Shown here: in pieces, positions 14,097 through 16,738 of the stretch
Numbering within the stretch: the first letter of the stretch is position 1
Layout: each line of letters starts with the position of its first letter
NCBI GenBank assembly: GCA_030017815.1
Contig: JASEGX010000028.1
Span: 1 to 16,738 of the forward strand
DNA length: 16,738 nucleotides
Direction of reading: 5' to 3'
Source: Thermodesulfobacteriota bacterium
GTDB taxonomy: Bacteria; Desulfobacterota; QYQD01
The notes under the pieces: generated by a model
What the model was told of the DNA's origin: nothing
What the model saw: only the letters and a program-made list of their open reading frames with translations
Database searches by the model: none
Made by a program: the position numbers and the translations under genes

Positions 14097-14810
14097 TTAT
14101 CGATTTTCAAGCAAAATACTTAACTCATGCCACAGCAGATCTATCCTGTCTAAAGCTGATGGCATCCGCATGTCTATATCTGCCCTGGCTTGACTGAGGA
14201 TAGATACCGCTTCGTCGATCGATTTCTTACGGTCTTCCGGCGCCAGATCCTTGGCCCTGACCAGCCATGGTTCAACCAGGCCCAGTTCTTCTTTGGCCTT
14301 TCCCATATTTTTAACATTCAGGTCTGTCTTTGCTTTGAGGATATGGGTCATGGCATTGGTCACCGCAGCTTTATAGGTCAGCCTCTGGTTTTCAGCGGCC
14401 ATACTCCGGGACAATTTATCAAGGGTCTCCTTTTGCTCTTTGAGGCCCTTCTCAAAATCTGACCGCTGTTTTGTCAGGGTCTCCTCAATATTTTTCTTTT
14501 CTTTTTTAAAATCCTCATCCCTGGTAGCAAAACCTTTTTTCATGTCCTCCCCAAGGCCGGCCAGACGCCTGGAGAAGCTATTTACGGACTTGATTATTCC
14601 GGCCAAATCGGCGTCCGGAGGTAGTTCAGCCACTTTCCGTGCCTCTTTTTCCTCTCTTACAAACGCCTCCAGGGGTTCCATCCGTTTCTTCAAGTCCTGT
14701 ATGTCAGTCTTAATAGGACCCGTTTCATTCCGTAACATGACGGTCACCGCAAAGTATCCGACAACGACCAAAACAATACATAAAATCACAGTAATTATCG
14801 TGGCCTTCAT
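14097..14810 (-). CDS. Membrane-anchored coiled-coil protein, paralogue B
   Basis: This 237-aa protein is the apparently intact paralogue of the gene at 11955. It has an N-terminal membrane helix (about 4-26), a KVAELPPDADLAGIIKSVNS motif (59-78), a charged coiled coil (about 88-138: KKEKKNIEETLTKQ, GLKEQKETLDKL) and a C-terminal helical domain with VKNMGKAKEELGLVE (166-180). It ends DRIDLLWHELSILLENR (221-237). Function is unknown. Topology suggests a short cytoplasmic N-terminus and a long periplasmic part, or a tail-out anchor reversed. ATG 14810 is chosen because GAGGG precedes it by 5 nt; an upstream start at 14867 would add 19 residues of poor character. It probably leads an operon with the glycosyltransferase downstream. 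Confidence 0.85.
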   Translation of the reverse strand: MKATIITVILCIVLVVVGYFAVTVMLRNETGPIKTDIQDLKKRMEPLEAFVREEKEARKVAELPPDADLAGIIKSVNSFSRRLAGLGEDMKKGFATRDEDFKKEKKNIEETLTKQRSDFEKGLKEQKETLDKLSRSMAAENQRLTYKAAVTNAMTHILKAKTDLNVKNMGKAKEELGLVEPWLVRAKDLAPEDRKKSIDEAVSILSQARADIDMRMPSALDRIDLLWHELSILLENR

Positions 14811-14849
14811 AGCAACCCTCACATTTCGTATTATGGAAAGACTATTACA

Positions 14850-14867
14850 GACATATAAGTATGTCAA
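14850..14867 (-). promoter_or_regulatory. Operator-like palindrome overlapping a TTGACA -35 box
   Basis: GACATA-TAAG-TATGTC (14850-14865) is a perfect 6-bp inverted repeat. On the minus strand it overlaps TTGACA (14867-14862), a candidate -35 box about 55 bp before the paralogue B start. The matching -10 box is poor. This placement would suit a repressor. Confidence 0.35.
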
Positions 14868-14870
14868 GGT

Positions 14871-14892
14871 AATCGGGAAAAATCGCCCGATT
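14871..14892. other. Inverted repeat AATCGGG/CCCGATT between paralogue B and the DUF389 gene
   Basis: AATCGGG (14871-14877), an 8-nt loop and CCCGATT (14886-14892) form a 7-bp stem. No T-run follows on the minus strand, so it is not a clear terminator of the upstream minus-strand gene. It adjoins the palindrome at 14850. Confidence 0.3.
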
Positions 14893-14957
14893 TATATACC
14901 CCGGCTTATCGTCGTCTGACGGCTATTATATCCTTTAAATATTCCGGATTCCTGCTG

Positions 14958-15941
14958 TTATCTCACCAACGTGCGGCGAACATAAATAATGATTACCAGA
15001 ATGATCAGGGTTACCAGCCAGACCAAAAGATAAATCATCATGGCACGCTTAGCCTTTTCTTTCTCCCACCATCTCCGCGGGCGGACCCCCTTGACAAAAA
15101 AGACAACCTTGGTGGCCAAATTCACGCATACCATATTAACAGCCAACAGCAATGCTGCGCCGGTTGCAAGGTCGAACTGACCTTGTCCCAGCATCAGGCC
15201 GGCAGTTACCGCCGGCGGAAGCAATGCCACTGCAACCATGACCCCCACAAGTACGCTGGACAGCCCCGTGGCGAGTGACATTGCCGCGGCTGCCCCCGAG
15301 GCAAGGGCAAGGACGACCGAGTCCAGTCCAACAACCGTGCGGGACATAAGTTCCTTACTCGCGTAATCAAACGGCAGAAAGACACCAATAGCAATAGAAA
15401 AAGCCAAGGCGAATCCGATTCCTGCGATATTCGTCCTAAGAGACTTCCTCATCAAGGAGATATCACCGATCGCTGTACTAAAGCCGAGGGCAAGGTTGGG
15501 GCCGAGCAGCGGCGCTATCACCATCGCACCGATTACCACAGCCACATTGCTCTCAATCAGTCCGATTGAAGCCACAATGGTTGAAAGTACAACAAGCACA
15601 AAGAAATTGAGGTCGAGCTGCACGCTTTTTTCCATCTCTTCATAGAGCTTCTCGCGAGCGGCCGTCGCAGAATCTTCCTTCGCTCGCTCATCTTCCGGTG
15701 GCTGTGGTAAGGATACTTCAAGCGGGATGACGAGAACCCGCGCATACGGCTGAGAGCCCAATATCGCCTGCAATGTGTCCAGCACTGTCTGAACTTTATC
15801 ATCGCGCACGAGGAGACGCATCGTTTGCCTGCCATCCTCTCCTGCAAAACCCAGTCGGAAATCATATGCCTTATGCTTTTCGGCAATCGCCGAGATTGTG
15901 CCGGCGCTGCTTGTATCCGCAATGACCTCTATAATCTTCAC
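14958..15941 (-). CDS. DUF389 family integral membrane protein
   Basis: This 327-aa protein has a soluble N-terminal domain (1-105) like an ACT or small ferredoxin-fold module, followed by the DUF389 membrane region. That region includes LNFFVLVVLSTIVASIGLIES (111-131), VVIGAMVIAPLLGPNLALGF (135-154), further helices near 170-190, 207-235 and 236-280, and a last helix at 302-320. The conserved features MVIAPLLGP and VALLPPAVTAG are present. Members are widespread, with no agreed function. The start is a GTG with GGAGGGG just upstream. A gene for a membrane-anchored sensor-like protein lies upstream on the same strand with a 154-bp gap, so a joint transcript is possible but not certain. Confidence 0.88.
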   Translation of the reverse strand: MKIIEVIADTSSAGTISAIAEKHKAYDFRLGFAGEDGRQTMRLLVRDDKVQTVLDTLQAILGSQPYARVLVIPLEVSLPQPPEDERAKEDSATAAREKLYEEMEKSVQLDLNFFVLVVLSTIVASIGLIESNVAVVIGAMVIAPLLGPNLALGFSTAIGDISLMRKSLRTNIAGIGFALAFSIAIGVFLPFDYASKELMSRTVVGLDSVVLALASGAAAAMSLATGLSSVLVGVMVAVALLPPAVTAGLMLGQGQFDLATGAALLLAVNMVCVNLATKVVFFVKGVRPRRWWEKEKAKRAMMIYLLVWLVTLIILVIIIYVRRTLVR

Positions 15942-16095
15942 TTTCCCCTCCTATGAAATGCTTCCAGAACATGCGCCGGGCGACACCGCGAACATGAGAC
16001 ACGCCTCGCTTCAGAAAGCGCCGTAAAGAAAACGGCCCATTTTTATCTGCCGATAATGCCTTGCTAATAACCTGTTTTGGAGCTTCAATGCATAA

Positions 16096-16626
16096 TTAAG
16101 GGGCGGCCTCAATATTGATTTTTTCTGAATCGTACAGCATTATCAGAACACCAAGCTTTGCATTAAGACCCATGATGGGCACCACAATCCGCATAGTGCC
16201 TTTTTCATCCTCAGAGATACGGATTTCATTTTGCTCAACAATGTCTTGCGAAAACAGCGATGAAATTGGCGCGCCTTCCAGTTTTTTATCCGTTGCAACC
16301 GCAATAGTACCGTCAGGCTTCACCACTAGGATCAGTTTAATATTGGGCTCTTTTACGAATTGATTAAGATATTCGTCGATCTGTCCATAATTCTCCCTAA
16401 TCATCTCTCCCCGTATAACCCAGACCAGAGGAATGGTTGTTAGACGCAGTAATTCATAGGTCTTGCTTGTAATAACCTGTTGCGATTTTTCTATCAGTTG
16501 GGCATGCTGCGCCTCCATCTTCTTTTCCACGTTTTTCACAGCAATGTTCTTCCAGACAAACATCCCGATAAGCAGCAATACAAAAACACCAATCGCATAA
16601 ATAAACCGTTTTCTGTCTTCCAACAT
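16096..16626 (-). CDS. Membrane-anchored Cache/PAS-like sensor domain protein without output domain
   Basis: The 176-aa protein has an N-terminal membrane helix (about 8-27), a helical stalk (28-60) and a globular part. The segment IKLILVVKPDGTIAVATDKKLEGAP (96-120) is typical of extracytoplasmic single-Cache or PAS-like sensor folds, usually joined to chemoreceptors, kinases or diguanylate cyclases. Here the protein ends (EKINIEAAP) after the sensor fold, with no second membrane helix or signalling domain. It is either a stand-alone sensor or partner subunit, or a truncated receptor. ATG 16626 is chosen because GGGAGG lies 6 nt upstream; the ATG at 16632 overlaps that site, and earlier starts at 16653 and 16668 have no better site. 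Confidence 0.75.
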   Translation of the reverse strand: MLEDRKRFIYAIGVFVLLLIGMFVWKNIAVKNVEKKMEAQHAQLIEKSQQVITSKTYELLRLTTIPLVWVIRGEMIRENYGQIDEYLNQFVKEPNIKLILVVKPDGTIAVATDKKLEGAPISSLFSQDIVEQNEIRISEDEKGTMRIVVPIMGLNAKLGVLIMLYDSEKINIEAAP

Positions 16627-16738
16627 CGTCATCCTCCCTTTTCCCTGCTCCATGGTTCCCGGTTGCACCCGCCTTAGCCCTAAAATGCCCCATATTTACT
16701 TTTCTCGGTGCGCTCCTTGGTTTGTTTTTCTAAGAGTA

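Noticed and set aside
15980..16060. Two small hairpins (CGCTT/AAGCG and GCCGT/ACGGC) between the sensor and DUF389 genes
   Set aside because: On the coding strand no T-run follows, so they are not convincing terminators; stems are only 5 bp.
1..16738. CRISPR arrays, rRNA or known riboswitches
   Set aside because: No regularly spaced direct repeats, rRNA segments or recognisable riboswitch cores were seen on reading both strands.

Overview
The window looks like part of a Gram-negative bacterial chromosome near the replication origin. It opens on a parS centromere site followed by parA-parB. Gene style suggests Desulfobacterota (former Deltaproteobacteria) or a close relative: an Mrp/Nbp35 scaffold with a J-domain partner, a REC-PAS-kinase, a divergent ATP-type PEP carboxykinase, a GT81-like glycosyltransferase and a sigma-54 promoter. 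That assignment is inference from gene style; no 16S or marker comparison could be made.

Layout. 1-2243 (+): a 34-bp perfect palindrome holding parS, then parA (with a second parS inside its reading frame), parB and a NYN/YacP nuclease gene, tightly packed. It meets tail to tail, stop codons overlapping, with a minus-strand cluster at 4074-2240: mrp, a J-domain protein and plsY. plsY has no ATG, GTG or TTG start that preserves its first helix and probably starts at CTG. A divergent spacer with a good minus-strand promoter separates mrp from a soluble REC-PAS-histidine kinase (+). Endonuclease IV (-) follows, converging on the kinase. 6876-9195 (+) is a two-gene unit: a protein that looks GalT/HIT-like at its C-terminus and an unrecognised helical protein. 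It converges on a divergent PEP carboxykinase (-).

11091-12800 is the least ordinary part. A tRNA-Met(CAT) is followed by a textbook sigma-54 (-24/-12) promoter with perfect consensus. Its likely target is a 52-codon ORF with a strong Shine-Dalgarno, encoding a small membrane or secreted peptide. Next comes a C/G-block double-hairpin repeat, then a coiled-coil membrane protein whose last ~20 codons and stop lie inside a 152-bp long-inverted-repeat (MITE-like) element. A paralogue of that protein is encoded on the opposite strand at 14810-14097, in an apparent operon with a GT81-like glycosyltransferase. The two paralogues thus flank the glycosyltransferase in opposite orientation.

The right end (all -) carries a DUF389 membrane protein and a membrane-anchored Cache/PAS-like sensor domain without an output module.

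The best candidates for undescribed biology are the sigma-54-driven micropeptide, the paralogous LPPDA/DLLWHEL coiled-coil family around the glycosyltransferase, the GalT-like two-gene unit, and the J-protein/plsY junction.
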